Shown here: one piece after another, positions 7,037-16,101 of the stretch
How positions within the stretch are numbered: the stretch's first letter is position 1
Layout of the letters: each line of letters opens with the position of its first letter
Assembly (NCBI GenBank): GCA_018650795.1
Contig: JABIFG010000082.1
Location: 19,998-83,997 of the forward strand
DNA length: 64,000 bases
Reading direction: 5' to 3'
Origin: Fidelibacterota bacterium
GTDB taxonomy: Bacteria > Fidelibacterota > UBA8477 > JABMPR01
Made by a program: the position numbers and the translations under genes
Notes under the pieces: model-generated
Told to the model about the DNA's origin: nothing
Databases searched by the model: none
What the model saw: only the letters and a program-made list of their open reading frames with translations

Positions 7037-8596
7037 TTATTTTAGCAATAGCATTCGTCCTACTTCCCGATATCCATCTGAATCAAATACATAGAAGTAA
7101 GATCCACTGCTGAGCTCTGTAGGATTAAATACCTGGCTATGTGTCCCAGCCTCCTGATATTCGTTGACAAGAGTTGCGACTTTCTCTCCCAACATATTAT
7201 AGACCCTGATCTCAACTTGAGCGCCAACTGGTAGGCTATATTCTAGCGTGGTTGAGGGATTAAATGGATTGGGGTAATTTTGCTTCAGAGAAAATGACTT
7301 CGGAGACTGCGCTTCTGGGTCGTCGTTCAGACCTGTCGAACTCTGGATATCACGAACCAACCTTACAAAATTATCAATTCTCACCACATCGCCCTGAGGA
7401 CCATGTCCCTGGGGATAATCATCTGCATCACCCGTTTTTGGATCACTGCGCTGAGAGCCGGCGCCATGGACATCCAAAAGCGTGACATCAAAAGGGGGGA
7501 AGGGAGCAGCCATGAAGCCCAGTGCTTCACCAAAGCACACATAGGCTCCCCAGGCACCATTGTTCATGTTTACATGGGTTGAGCTGGACCAGTAAAAGGG
7601 ATAATCGTTCTCTCCACCCTCATCTATGATAGACGTACTGAAAAATACAGGATCAATGGCAGCAGAATTGGTGGTTGCTGGCGAACGAGTATAATCCAGG
7701 ATACTCTGCAATTCCTTGCTATTCGGCACCCGCCAGTCATCGTAGCCAAGATGAATCTCGGCATTTTTTGTCTGTGCATACGCAAGGGCTGCCTCCCAAT
7801 TCATCCCGACCTGACTATCATCCTGCATCCACATGAGGCCGGTAGCCAGATCACTCACCGTACTATCGCCATTCTCTACAAAATCATTGACGCCATAGGC
7901 TTCATTGCCGCGGACATACAACACATAGAATTGCTTATCCTCGGTTTGACCAGGCATGGGACCCATGGGATAGCCTTTAATGCGGCCATCTACGAAATTG
8001 ACTCCGAACATGGTAGCATCCCCATTCATGGTCGTGCTCACATACACAGTTGAGCTGGCATACTGCCCATCGATAATGCGTTCACCGGCATCAACATCAC
8101 CATAGGCCACATCAAAGAAATCTGTGTTCACAAAAGGGATTAGATTTTCAGTATCTGTACCACTATATCCACTGGGGTCCTCACCAGAGAACATGAAAAG
8201 TGAATATGCTTCCTTGATGGTGGGTAAGCGCCAATCTGAGTAGCCTGCCAGACTAAAGGTATCAGCTCCTGCCAGCGCTTCGGTCTGACTCATCTTGTCT
8301 GCTATATTAGCAACGCCGTCACCATTTATGTCCGTACTTTGCTGCCACATGAGTCCAGTGACATTATCTGTGACGGTACCGTCCCCATTGTCCGTGTAGT
8401 CAGGTTGATGCCCGTCAATGGAAGCATCCTGACCATAAAATGCGGTGCCCATTGCTGGGGCTGCAATCTCATCCTGATTATTATAGAAGATGGTTTGCCC
8501 GGTATCCACAACCTTATAGGATTGGGCTGAGACGGTGAGTGTGCTAATTAATATCAGATTGACTAGTTTTATCATGAGCTTTAAGTTCCTTTTCAA
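7037..8596 (-). CDS. Secreted DUF1566 (Lcl-type) protein with FlgD-like C-terminal sorting domain
   Basis: 519 aa from TTG 8596; ATG 8575 is an equally possible start. The signal peptide ends near SAQS. Two DUF1566 modules follow: the first at about residues 60-250 (NGDGTVTDNVTGLMWQ, SDWRLPTIKEAYSL) and the second at about 255-425 (DSTVSDLATGLMWMQ, DDWRVPNSKELQSILD, FYWSSSTH). The last 85 residues are the sorting domain with NYPNPFNPSTTLEY, YNMLGEKVATLVNE and the terminus RMLLLK. DUF1566 proteins are secreted or surface-bound, and the fold is related to C-type lectin/FGE-like folds; ligands are mostly unknown. It lies downstream of a radical SAM maturase on the same strand, 147 nt away. A functional link is possible but unproven. 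Confidence 0.85.
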   Translation of the reverse strand: MKRNLKLMIKLVNLILISTLTVSAQSYKVVDTGQTIFYNNQDEIAAPAMGTAFYGQDASIDGHQPDYTDNGDGTVTDNVTGLMWQQSTDINGDGVANIADKMSQTEALAGADTFSLAGYSDWRLPTIKEAYSLFMFSGEDPSGYSGTDTENLIPFVNTDFFDVAYGDVDAGERIIDGQYASSTVYVSTTMNGDATMFGVNFVDGRIKGYPMGPMPGQTEDKQFYVLYVRGNEAYGVNDFVENGDSTVSDLATGLMWMQDDSQVGMNWEAALAYAQTKNAEIHLGYDDWRVPNSKELQSILDYTRSPATTNSAAIDPVFFSTSIIDEGGENDYPFYWSSSTHVNMNNGAWGAYVCFGEALGFMAAPFPPFDVTLLDVHGAGSQRSDPKTGDADDYPQGHGPQGDVVRIDNFVRLVRDIQSSTGLNDDPEAQSPKSFSLKQNYPNPFNPSTTLEYSLPVGAQVEIRVYNMLGEKVATLVNEYQEAGTHSQVFNPTELSSGSYFYVFDSDGYREVGRMLLLK

Positions 8597-8743
8597 ATAA
8601 TATTTTCTCCTGTTAGAGGGGAAGATGACAAAAAAGGTTAAGAAACAAGTCTAGAACAGAAAAATTATGCTGATGCCCCAGTCTGATCAAAGAGCAGGGT
8701 CTGAAAAGTATGCAACAACCTACAGTCGATGAATATTAATCTT

Positions 8744-10054
8744 CTAAATATTATTGCGTTTGATGAAACAACAATCCTTGAAAGCAAGGCTACTCCCGCA
8801 AGGACAGGTCTCTGATAATTCAACCTCGATGTTGGGAAAACCCTGGTCTTTTTCCTGCATCCATGCCACAATATTTGTGGCAGGTTGACCCAGCTCAAGG
8901 ATTTCCTTAAAAACCCCCAATTCTGGTCGAATTGATGAGAAAAACTGTTTGTACCCCGAGCACAGATAATTGTGTCCTTGTTCCCCATTGGGTCCCTCTA
9001 CAAAGCGATGTTTGGGACACTCCCCATGACAGAGGTAGAGTACCTCGCAATCCCTGCATATTTGAGGTAAGCCATTAAATTTATCTTTTCCAAATTCTTG
9101 CTGAGCTGTAGAATGAACCAGACTCAGGATTGGAAATTCAAGAATGTTTCCTAATCGATATTCTGGAAAGACATAATGATCACATGAGTATAAGTCCCCA
9201 TTATGCTCGACTGCCAGTGCCTGCCCACAATTAGCATTCCAGACACAAACGCCGGCAGGTCTGCCCATCTCATTAGCCAAGGCGGCTTCAAACTGCTGCA
9301 CAAAGATGCTACCGACATCCTCACGGACCCAACGCTGAAATATCTCGCTTAAAAATTGACCATAGGCTTCAGGCTCTACGGACCACTCAGCCATATCAAG
9401 ATTGTCCGCTTCATGGGGTGCTGCCAATGATCCATTTGGTCTTGCTCGCTCAACGGCGGGAATAAACTGCCAATACCCACTACCAATGGATTTCAGGAAA
9501 TTATAGATGACAATGGCCTCACTCTGATTGCCCCGGTTCACTACCGTGAGTGTGTTAAATTCAATCTTATACTTTTTTAGGATTTCGAGTCCTATCATAA
9601 CCTTTTCAAACGTACCATTGTCATCGTGGCCTATTCGATACTGATCATGTAATGCCTTGGGTCCATCGATGGAAATACCGACGAGAAAGTTGTTTTCAAA
9701 CAGGAATTGACCCCAGTCCTCATCCAGAAGGATACCATTGGTCTGAATGGCATTGGTGATCTGTTTATCCCCGGAGTGTTTCTGCTGTAATTTAACAATT
9801 TCCTCAAAATAGGGGATACCAAGTAAGGTGGGTTCACCGCCCTGCCAGGTGAATTGGGCGGCGTTGGTGGGCTGGGATTCAATATATTGAATAATAAATG
9901 ATTCCAGAACATCAGGCTCCATTTTGAAAGTAGCTTCGCTAGGAAACAGGGACTCTTTCTCCAGATAAAAACAGTAGTCGCAGCTCATGTTGCAGGCCGG
10001 ACCAACAGGTTTAGCCAGGATATGAAAAGGTGATTTGACAGGAGTGTTGGTCAC
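8744..10054 (-). CDS. Radical SAM/SPASM enzyme, anaerobic sulfatase-maturase-like, with SEC-C-like tail
   Basis: 436 aa from GTG 10054. The radical SAM cluster motif is Cys21-x3-Cys25-x2-Cys28 (CNMSCDYC). The sequence FTWQGGEPTLLG follows, then ISIDGP, and a SPASM region with the usual Cys pattern (CVWNANCGQ, LYSCDHYV, CRDCEVLYLCHGECP). This is the layout of anSME-type enzymes, which oxidise Ser or Cys to formylglycine in sulfatases under anaerobic conditions. The last residues, CPCGSSLAFKDCC, are a SEC-C-like zinc motif, an addition to the basic family. No sulfatase gene is in the window. TerC lies 16 nt upstream, so the two are probably cotranscribed. Family sure; substrate unknown. Confidence 0.88.
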   Translation of the reverse strand: MTNTPVKSPFHILAKPVGPACNMSCDYCFYLEKESLFPSEATFKMEPDVLESFIIQYIESQPTNAAQFTWQGGEPTLLGIPYFEEIVKLQQKHSGDKQITNAIQTNGILLDEDWGQFLFENNFLVGISIDGPKALHDQYRIGHDDNGTFEKVMIGLEILKKYKIEFNTLTVVNRGNQSEAIVIYNFLKSIGSGYWQFIPAVERARPNGSLAAPHEADNLDMAEWSVEPEAYGQFLSEIFQRWVREDVGSIFVQQFEAALANEMGRPAGVCVWNANCGQALAVEHNGDLYSCDHYVFPEYRLGNILEFPILSLVHSTAQQEFGKDKFNGLPQICRDCEVLYLCHGECPKHRFVEGPNGEQGHNYLCSGYKQFFSSIRPELGVFKEILELGQPATNIVAWMQEKDQGFPNIEVELSETCPCGSSLAFKDCCFIKRNNI

Positions 10055-10070
10055 GGAAATCTGGTTGGGC

Positions 10071-10787
10071 TCAGCTTACTTCGCTAGCTTTTAGGGCTTT
10101 ATTTTTTCTGTTCTGTTCAAAACGCATCTGCAGCATTTCAACCACAATGGCAAATCCCATGGGGAGATATATCAAGGTTCTGGGAACATGCTGGTGCAGA
10201 CCTTCAATAAACAGCGTCACTCCAATGGTAACCAGAAATGAGAGTGCCAAAATCTTAAGGGAAGGTCGGGCTAGAATGAATTCACCGATGGGTTTGGCAA
10301 AGGCTAAAATCGCCAGGAATGATACAATAACAGCTGGAATGATTACCCATATTTCTCGTGTGAGTCCAATGGCTGTAATAACAGAATCCAGGGAGAAAAC
10401 GATATCGAGCAGAACGATATCCCTGATCGCTTTGGCAAAATTTGCCGATCCCGCTGATATTGAATGCTCACCATCTTCAATTATTTCTACAGTATGATGA
10501 ATCTCCTTGATGGCTTTCCATAGCAGAAACATGCCACCCGCCAGCATGATTAGATCGCGGACAGATAGGCCAAAGACAATGGATTGTTTGATACCAGTAA
10601 TGGCGAGGAGCAATGCCAATATAGCTATTCGGAGGACGAGGGCAAAAAGAAGACCGAGATATCTTGCTCGTTCGCGTCGAGCTTCCTCAATACGTCCAAC
10701 CATAATGGAAATGACCAGAATATTATCTATTCCTAATACTAACTCCAAGCCAAGGATAAGTGCAAATGTGGCGATATGATCAATCAT
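10071..10787 (-). CDS. TerC family integral membrane protein
   Basis: 238 aa, about seven hydrophobic helices. The family signature GLELVLGIDNILVISI lies at residues 13-28, with a membrane-embedded Glu and Asp. A second acidic helix, IVLLDIVFSLDSVITAIG, lies near residues 125-142. TerC/Alx proteins are linked to tellurite resistance and manganese export that protects secreted or membrane proteins. The length is typical of the short form. It overlaps nothing and is followed after 16 nt by the radical SAM gene on the same strand. The upstream 231 nt (10788-11018) separate it from a divergent gene and must hold both promoters, but no clear consensus elements were seen there. Confidence 0.88.
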   Translation of the reverse strand: MIDHIATFALILGLELVLGIDNILVISIMVGRIEEARRERARYLGLLFALVLRIAILALLLAITGIKQSIVFGLSVRDLIMLAGGMFLLWKAIKEIHHTVEIIEDGEHSISAGSANFAKAIRDIVLLDIVFSLDSVITAIGLTREIWVIIPAVIVSFLAILAFAKPIGEFILARPSLKILALSFLVTIGVTLFIEGLHQHVPRTLIYLPMGFAIVVEMLQMRFEQNRKNKALKASEVS

Positions 10788-11018
10788 TTTTATTCCAATC
10801 AGGTTTTTTTGATGAGGACGCTCATATAGTGAAATAGGGTTCCAGCGTCAGATAAATTCTACATTGAAGATTTAAAGATACCCACTGACCTCTCTGCGTC
10901 AAGTCTTAAGGCTGGGGCCATATTCTCTGTTGATGGTTCAATACAATTATCTAACTTTCAAAGCTCAAATCTGTATAAATTACTGGTTCTTAATTAACAA
11001 TAAAATTAAGTTGAACCA

Positions 11019-12257
11019 ATGTCTGTTCTAAAAAATTTAAATATTCATGTGGTTGATGACGACGCTGATGTGCTACTAGTCGTAAAAGCTTTACTTGAGG
11101 ATTTTGGTGCCAAGGTTAAAACCAGCACTTCCAGTAAAAAGGCCTTAGGAGAAATCATAGAAGATAAGCCTGATCTGGCAATCCTCGATTTGATGATGCC
11201 TGAAATGGATGGCCTGGATTTGACCCGTCTCCTACGCAAAGAGACAGACCTGGAAAATCTAAAAATAGTGATCTTTTCCGGAAAGTCTTATGAGCAGGAC
11301 CAGCAGCGTGCCTTTTCTTTTGGGGCAGATGGTTATCTGACTAAACCCCTTATCACTGATGAATTTATCCAAAAACTGCAGGACATTGTCGAAGAAAAAG
11401 TCGAAGTAACATACTGGGGCGTTCGTGGCACACTGCCTGTCCCAGGTGAGAAGTCATTACTCTATGGTGGCAATACAATTTGCACCACTATCCAATTTCC
11501 CAAGGATAACCTGTTTATCCTTGATGCTGGATCCGGGATTAAGCAACTATCTGATCATTTGATGAATCAACAGATTGAAGGTCTCCACGCTAAAATCCTC
11601 ATTTCACACCCTCATTGGGATCATATCAATGCACTCCCATTTTTTGTTCCGCTATATATTCCTGGGAATGAATTTGAAATTTTTGGTGCGTCACATGGGC
11701 ACGTTAGCATGCGTGAGTTGATCTCAGCCCAGATGGATGGTGTTTATTTTCCCATCAGGATTAAGGAATTTGCTGCCAGGACATATTTCCGTGATCTCAA
11801 AGAAGAGGAATTCAGAGTTAATGATATCCTGGTTAAAACCATGTTGCTTTCCCATCCGGGGATTTGCCTTGGATACCGTATGGAATACAAGAATCGATCG
11901 ATTTGCTATATTACAGACAATGAGTTGTTTCCAGAAGGATCCAGGGAATACAACTCAAATTACTGGGATAAACTGACAACATTTATACATGCTACTGACA
12001 TTCTCATTACAGATGCTACTTATACCGATGAGGAATACCTTAGGAAAAGCAAATGGGGTCATTCCGCCGTATCTCAAGTCACTAAACTTGCTCATGATGC
12101 AGAAGTCAAAGAATTACACCTGATTCACCATGATCCTGATCAAAGCGATGATGATATTGAAGCCAAACTGAAAACTGCGCAAGACCTTCTGGCAGAGTGG
12201 AATTCGAAAACCAGATGTGTAGCCCCCAAGGAACGTGAAAGTTTCAAAGTAACCTGA
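11019..12257 (+). CDS. Response regulator receiver domain fused to metallo-beta-lactamase-fold hydrolase
   Basis: 412 aa. Residues 1-125 are a CheY-like receiver: acidic pocket Asp13-Asp14, phosphoacceptor Asp57 (AILDLMMPEMDG) and Lys near 109 (YLTKPL). Residues about 128-400 are a metallo-beta-lactamase-fold domain that begins with VTYWGVRGTLPVPG, has the metal motif His197-x-His199-x-Asp201-His202, and later LLSHPG, ITDNE, ITDATYT and LIHHDPD. That order recalls the RNase Z/cAMP-phosphodiesterase branch, whose members often start with a WGVRG-like strand. The natural reading is a hydrolase whose activity is switched by phosphorylation. No histidine kinase lies next to it. The substrate (cyclic nucleotide, RNA or other) cannot be decided. 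The start codon has no evident Shine-Dalgarno site. Confidence 0.85.
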   Translation: MSVLKNLNIHVVDDDADVLLVVKALLEDFGAKVKTSTSSKKALGEIIEDKPDLAILDLMMPEMDGLDLTRLLRKETDLENLKIVIFSGKSYEQDQQRAFSFGADGYLTKPLITDEFIQKLQDIVEEKVEVTYWGVRGTLPVPGEKSLLYGGNTICTTIQFPKDNLFILDAGSGIKQLSDHLMNQQIEGLHAKILISHPHWDHINALPFFVPLYIPGNEFEIFGASHGHVSMRELISAQMDGVYFPIRIKEFAARTYFRDLKEEEFRVNDILVKTMLLSHPGICLGYRMEYKNRSICYITDNELFPEGSREYNSNYWDKLTTFIHATDILITDATYTDEEYLRKSKWGHSAVSQVTKLAHDAEVKELHLIHHDPDQSDDDIEAKLKTAQDLLAEWNSKTRCVAPKERESFKVT

Positions 12258-12406
12258 TACTCCCTGGCTATAAGAGAACAAGTTCACAAAAAACCTATCA
12301 CCTACCTCTCAATAAAATTTTTCTAATTTGCAGTGACAAGAATTGCCAGATTGGAATTGCATCTACGCTTACTATCTTAATACTCGCGAAAAGGAGCTAT
12401 TGCTAA

Positions 12407-13117
12407 ATGGAAAATGATATGTCAAGCTTGGTTACTGCAGCGGCGACGATTGGTTTTGTCCACACCGTATTGGGTCCCGATCACTATTTACCTTTTGTGG
12501 CTATGTCGAAATCCGGCCAATGGAGTTTAATTAAAACAGCCGTAATCACTTTTATTTGTGGAGTGGGACACGTGGCCGGTTCCATCATACTTGGACTCCT
12601 CGGCGTCTCTCTGGGGTTGGCTCTGGCGAAGCTGGAGACCTTTGAATCATTCCGGGGTGATCTGGCTGCCTGGGGTCTAATAATTCTTGGGTTATTATAT
12701 ACAGGCTGGGGTGTCATGCACGCGCTAAAGAATCGCCCCCATACGCATATTCATCATCATGATGATGGAGAACATGAGCATTTTCATGGTCATGTTGATG
12801 AGCATGGTCATGTTCACAAGGTTAAAGGCAAGGCCTTGTTTTCACCCTGGGCACTTTTCATCATTTTTGTATTTGGTCCCTGTGAATCCTTGATCCCTCT
12901 TCTTATGTACCCAGCCTCCGAAGGGAGCACGATCGGCTTGGTTCTGGTAACTCTTGTATTCGCCATAGCGACCATCGGAACCATGTTGGTCATCGTTCTT
13001 GGTGCAAGTTATGGACTTAAAATGATCCCCATGAAAAAGCTGGAGCGGTTTACCCATGCCATCGCCGGCGTGACCATTCTGCTGTGTGGTGTTTCCATAC
13101 AGTTTCTGGGCCTTTAG
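12407..13117 (+). CDS. UreH/NicO-like metal transporter with His-rich loop
   Basis: 236 aa, about six membrane helices in two halves. The first helix carries HTVLGPDHYLPF, resembling the His-x(4-5)-Asp-His metal motif of nickel/cobalt permeases. The second half has a counterpart FGPCESLIPLL. The cytoplasmic linker at about residues 104-132 is crowded with histidines (HTHIHHHDDGEHEHFHGH), typical of metal-binding loops. Such proteins are annotated as urease accessory protein UreH, NicO or TauE/SafE-like. No urease or hydrogenase gene is nearby, so the metal is a guess (nickel or cobalt). A ribosome site, AAAAGGAG, precedes the ATG. The gene seems to be monocistronic, with structured DNA following. 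Confidence 0.8.
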   Translation: MENDMSSLVTAAATIGFVHTVLGPDHYLPFVAMSKSGQWSLIKTAVITFICGVGHVAGSIILGLLGVSLGLALAKLETFESFRGDLAAWGLIILGLLYTGWGVMHALKNRPHTHIHHHDDGEHEHFHGHVDEHGHVHKVKGKALFSPWALFIIFVFGPCESLIPLLMYPASEGSTIGLVLVTLVFAIATIGTMLVIVLGASYGLKMIPMKKLERFTHAIAGVTILLCGVSIQFLGL

Positions 13118-13286
13118 CCCCCAGCTCATCCTCCTCACAGTTATTCCGATTAACCTCCTAATCATCGGGGGGTGAGGTAATGATGCAACCCTGAGAAACA
13201 TCTTTGCAACCTCCTTGGTAGTCGCGTGCCGTCGGCTTTCGCTACCTTCTGTCAATCAATCGCAGAAAACCCATAAGGAGGGAAAG
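13118..13286 (+). promoter_or_regulatory. Highly structured leader before the M28/beta-helix gene
   Basis: Several nested pairings fall in 169 nt. CCTCAC (13133-13138) pairs with GTGAGG (13172-13177), enclosing CCGAT/ATCGG or GATTA/TAATC. TGCAA (13184-13188) pairs with TTGCA (13204-13208). GGTAG (13217-13221) pairs with CTACC (13242-13246). The first may end the metal-transporter transcript, but it has no T-run. The others form a compact leader ahead of the ribosome site AAGGAGG. No known riboswitch could be matched with certainty. Confidence 0.35.
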
Positions 13287-15902
13287 ATGAATCGAATGAC
13301 ACTGTTAATCTTATTTGTGGTCGGTCAGATCTGGGCTCAAAACAATACGCCTGTTATTACCAATCTCAACACACTTGTTGACAACCAAAATGGATTGGTG
13401 ACCATTAGTTACGATTTGTGGGATGATGAAGATGACGAGATGTCAGTCGCTCTGAAAATTTCAAATGATGATGGTCTTACTTACCTCTTTGCAGGTGATT
13501 CTGTATCTGGTGATGTGGGCTATCCAATTACCTCCGGCAATGACAAACAAATCCTATGGTATTATCAGACTGATCTCACCCGGACTTTCAGAGCCAAAAT
13601 TGTAGCAGATGATTTTTACGAAATTGACATTGCAGATCTCGTTGCTGAAGTAGACAGTCTGAATTTATTTAATGATTTGACTCAAATAGAAGGGGTCAGA
13701 CACAGGACGAGTGGGATCGCCAAACTTGAAGAGACGAAGGCCTTAATCTCATCCAGGTTCGCAGAGTATAATTTACAGGAATCCAGACACGAATTCATGT
13801 ATGGCGCCTATGAGGCGGTGAATCTTATTGGTAGAAAGTCTGGTCAGGCTGATGAAGAAATTGTCTACATCGTAGATGGACATTTTGATACCGTAATTGG
13901 TTCACCAGGTGCTGACGACAATGGATCTGCTGTGGTTGGTATGTTGGAGGCCATACGGGTATTATCTGCCTACAATTTTAATCATACCATCAAGTTTATT
14001 GGTTTTGATCTGGAGGAGCCCTGGCCCCCAGGATTGATAGGAAGCAGTCGTTTTGTTTCTGAGGCTCTGCTACCCTATGAGCAAATTGAAGGTGTGTTTA
14101 ATTTTGAAATGATTGGTTACGCCAGCGATGAGCCAGGTAGCCAAACTTTTCCAGAAGGCTTTGAACTTCTTTTCCCAGATATGGTTGATAGCTCCGCCGC
14201 GTACGACCATCGAGGTGATTTTCTGTTCAATTTTGCCAATGAAAATTCAAACTTTCTGAAAAATGAATTTGACAACCACGCTGCTCTTTATGTTCCCGAA
14301 TTTAGAGTGCTTTCAGGTTCTGTGACAGGAAATGGTGAAATAGCTCCCGATTTGAGGAGGAGTGATCATGCGCCTTTCTGGGATGCAGGATATCAAGCAT
14401 TATTTATAACTAATGGGGGGAACTTCAGAAACCCCAATTATCATACTGCAAACGATACGGTTGGCTCTCTTGATTTCAATTTCATGAGCAATGTGGTTAA
14501 AGCCACTGTGGCCACCGTGGCCGATCTTGCTGGCATCATGCATTGTGGCGTGTCTGAAAGTGAAAGCTTTGAGTTATCAGTGCATATAAACATTGTCCAT
14601 GTCCCGGCGGATTCCTCGACGATTCAATCTGCAATCAACGGGGCTTGGGGGGGTGACACAATCTTGGTGGCAGCTGGAACCTATGTTGAGAACATCAATT
14701 TTAACGGTAAAGATGTGGTTGTACGCTCGGTTGAAGGACGTGAAGTGACCATCATTGATGGTAATCAAAATGGGAGCACGGTTCTCATGATAGGCGGTGA
14801 AACAGAAGCGGCAGTTCTGGATGGTTTCACCATCACCAACGGCAATGGCACTTTTCACAATGGAAATATTTATGGAGGAGGAATCATTGTCTCGGATAAT
14901 TCATCCCCAATCCTGAAAAACCTGATTATCAGCGGGAACTCAATACCTGATGACGAGATGAATGGTGGCGGGGGAATTAGCATTACTTACAATTCTCATC
15001 CCACACTCAGTGATATAATTATCACAGATAATCAGTCCGGTTTTGCAGGTGGTGGTCTCTCAATGGGTTTTAACTCAAATCCTGTAATTGAATCAGTCAC
15101 AATCCATGGCAATTCGTCAGTATTATATGGTGGTGGCGTGATGCTCTTTGATCACTGTGCTCCCCTGTTTAACAACGTAACGGTTGCCAATAATAGTTGT
15201 GACACTGAAGCCGGCGGCGTTCAAATGTCACACGCCAACACCCCTGTATTCATAAACTCGGTTTTCTGGGGCAATAGTAGCTGGCAAATTGCCCAGGGAG
15301 GGGTCACAGCTTATTTACCAGACACGACTCACATTGCTTATTCAAATGTTCAGGATGGAGCTGATGATATTTGGCAGGGAGTAGGTCGAGTAAACTGGTT
15401 GGAAGGAAATCTGAGTTTAGATCCATTATTCAGTGAACCTCTTGCCGGTGATTTTACATTGCTCGAGACATCACCCTGCATAGACGCCGGTACCGAATTC
15501 TACGTCTTGAACGGTGATACATTAGTAAACCTGAGTGCAGACGATTACCATGGCGTTGCCCCAGATATGGGTGCCTGGGAATATGTCCCAGCTGTGGCAA
15601 CAAGTAATGCAAATCAACTGCCGATAGCATATTCTCTGGCACAAAATTATCCCAACCCTTTCAACCCATCTACAACGATCAATTATGAATTACCTGTCCA
15701 GTCAGAGGTGAGTATTGTCATCTATGACATCCTTGGACAGGAGGTCGCGACATTGGTTTCAGAAGTCCAAACTACTGGCTGCAAATCGATCATCTGGAAT
15801 GGGACCAACAAGTCAGGTAATCAGGTGAGTGCCGGAATGTATCTATACAAAATTCAAGCTGGTCATTTTTCTCAGACCCGGAAAATGCTTCTATTGAAAT
15901 AG
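13287..15902 (+). CDS. Secreted M28 metallopeptidase with beta-helix domain and FlgD-like sorting domain
   Basis: 871 aa from ATG 13287, with AAGGAGG ahead of it. The signal peptide ends near IWAQ. An N-terminal Ig-like region is followed at about residues 120-420 by an M28 peptidase domain with the zinc ligands in order: His (DGHFDTV), Asp (GADDNGSA), Glu-Glu (DLEEPW), Asp/His region (RRSDHAPF) and final His (YHTANDT). Residues about 440-740 form a right-handed beta-helix starting with VPADSSTIQSAINGAWGGD (DUF1565-like). The last 90 residues are the sorting domain with NYPNPFNPSTTINYE and the terminus RKMLLLK. It is probably a surface-attached aminopeptidase. The beta-helix could bind or cleave polysaccharide, but no catalytic motif for that is evident. 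It precedes a second beta-helix gene. Confidence 0.87.
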   Translation: MNRMTLLILFVVGQIWAQNNTPVITNLNTLVDNQNGLVTISYDLWDDEDDEMSVALKISNDDGLTYLFAGDSVSGDVGYPITSGNDKQILWYYQTDLTRTFRAKIVADDFYEIDIADLVAEVDSLNLFNDLTQIEGVRHRTSGIAKLEETKALISSRFAEYNLQESRHEFMYGAYEAVNLIGRKSGQADEEIVYIVDGHFDTVIGSPGADDNGSAVVGMLEAIRVLSAYNFNHTIKFIGFDLEEPWPPGLIGSSRFVSEALLPYEQIEGVFNFEMIGYASDEPGSQTFPEGFELLFPDMVDSSAAYDHRGDFLFNFANENSNFLKNEFDNHAALYVPEFRVLSGSVTGNGEIAPDLRRSDHAPFWDAGYQALFITNGGNFRNPNYHTANDTVGSLDFNFMSNVVKATVATVADLAGIMHCGVSESESFELSVHINIVHVPADSSTIQSAINGAWGGDTILVAAGTYVENINFNGKDVVVRSVEGREVTIIDGNQNGSTVLMIGGETEAAVLDGFTITNGNGTFHNGNIYGGGIIVSDNSSPILKNLIISGNSIPDDEMNGGGGISITYNSHPTLSDIIITDNQSGFAGGGLSMGFNSNPVIESVTIHGNSSVLYGGGVMLFDHCAPLFNNVTVANNSCDTEAGGVQMSHANTPVFINSVFWGNSSWQIAQGGVTAYLPDTTHIAYSNVQDGADDIWQGVGRVNWLEGNLSLDPLFSEPLAGDFTLLETSPCIDAGTEFYVLNGDTLVNLSADDYHGVAPDMGAWEYVPAVATSNANQLPIAYSLAQNYPNPFNPSTTINYELPVQSEVSIVIYDILGQEVATLVSEVQTTGCKSIIWNGTNKSGNQVSAGMYLYKIQAGHFSQTRKMLLLK

Positions 15903-15923
15903 AGGGCTTGGGGGGAAACCAAA

Positions 15924-15970
15924 CGGTAGCCGGGCGACTCTGTCATCGATGGGTGCCCGGCTCCGATTTT
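15924..15970 (+). terminator. Terminator of the M28/beta-helix gene
   Basis: CGGTAGCCGGGC (15924-15935) pairs with GCCCGGCTCCG (15955-15965) over 11 bp with one bulged T; ATTTT follows. It lies 21 nt after the stop codon. Confidence 0.7.
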
Positions 15971-16101
15971 AGCTGAGATAATTTTTAGGGAAATAATTTG
16001 AAATCTAAAAAAAATGCCAATGTAAAGATTTAGTAAAGATGTGCATTCTCCACACAGAATTAACTTTTACCAGTATTTAATGAAACCGAGGAGACATATC
16101 C

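Noticed and set aside
13160..13246. Resemblance to TPP or c-di-GMP riboswitch
   Set aside because: Only short pieces agree (CTGAGA, GCAACCTCC, GGTAG). The order and core of neither aptamer are complete.
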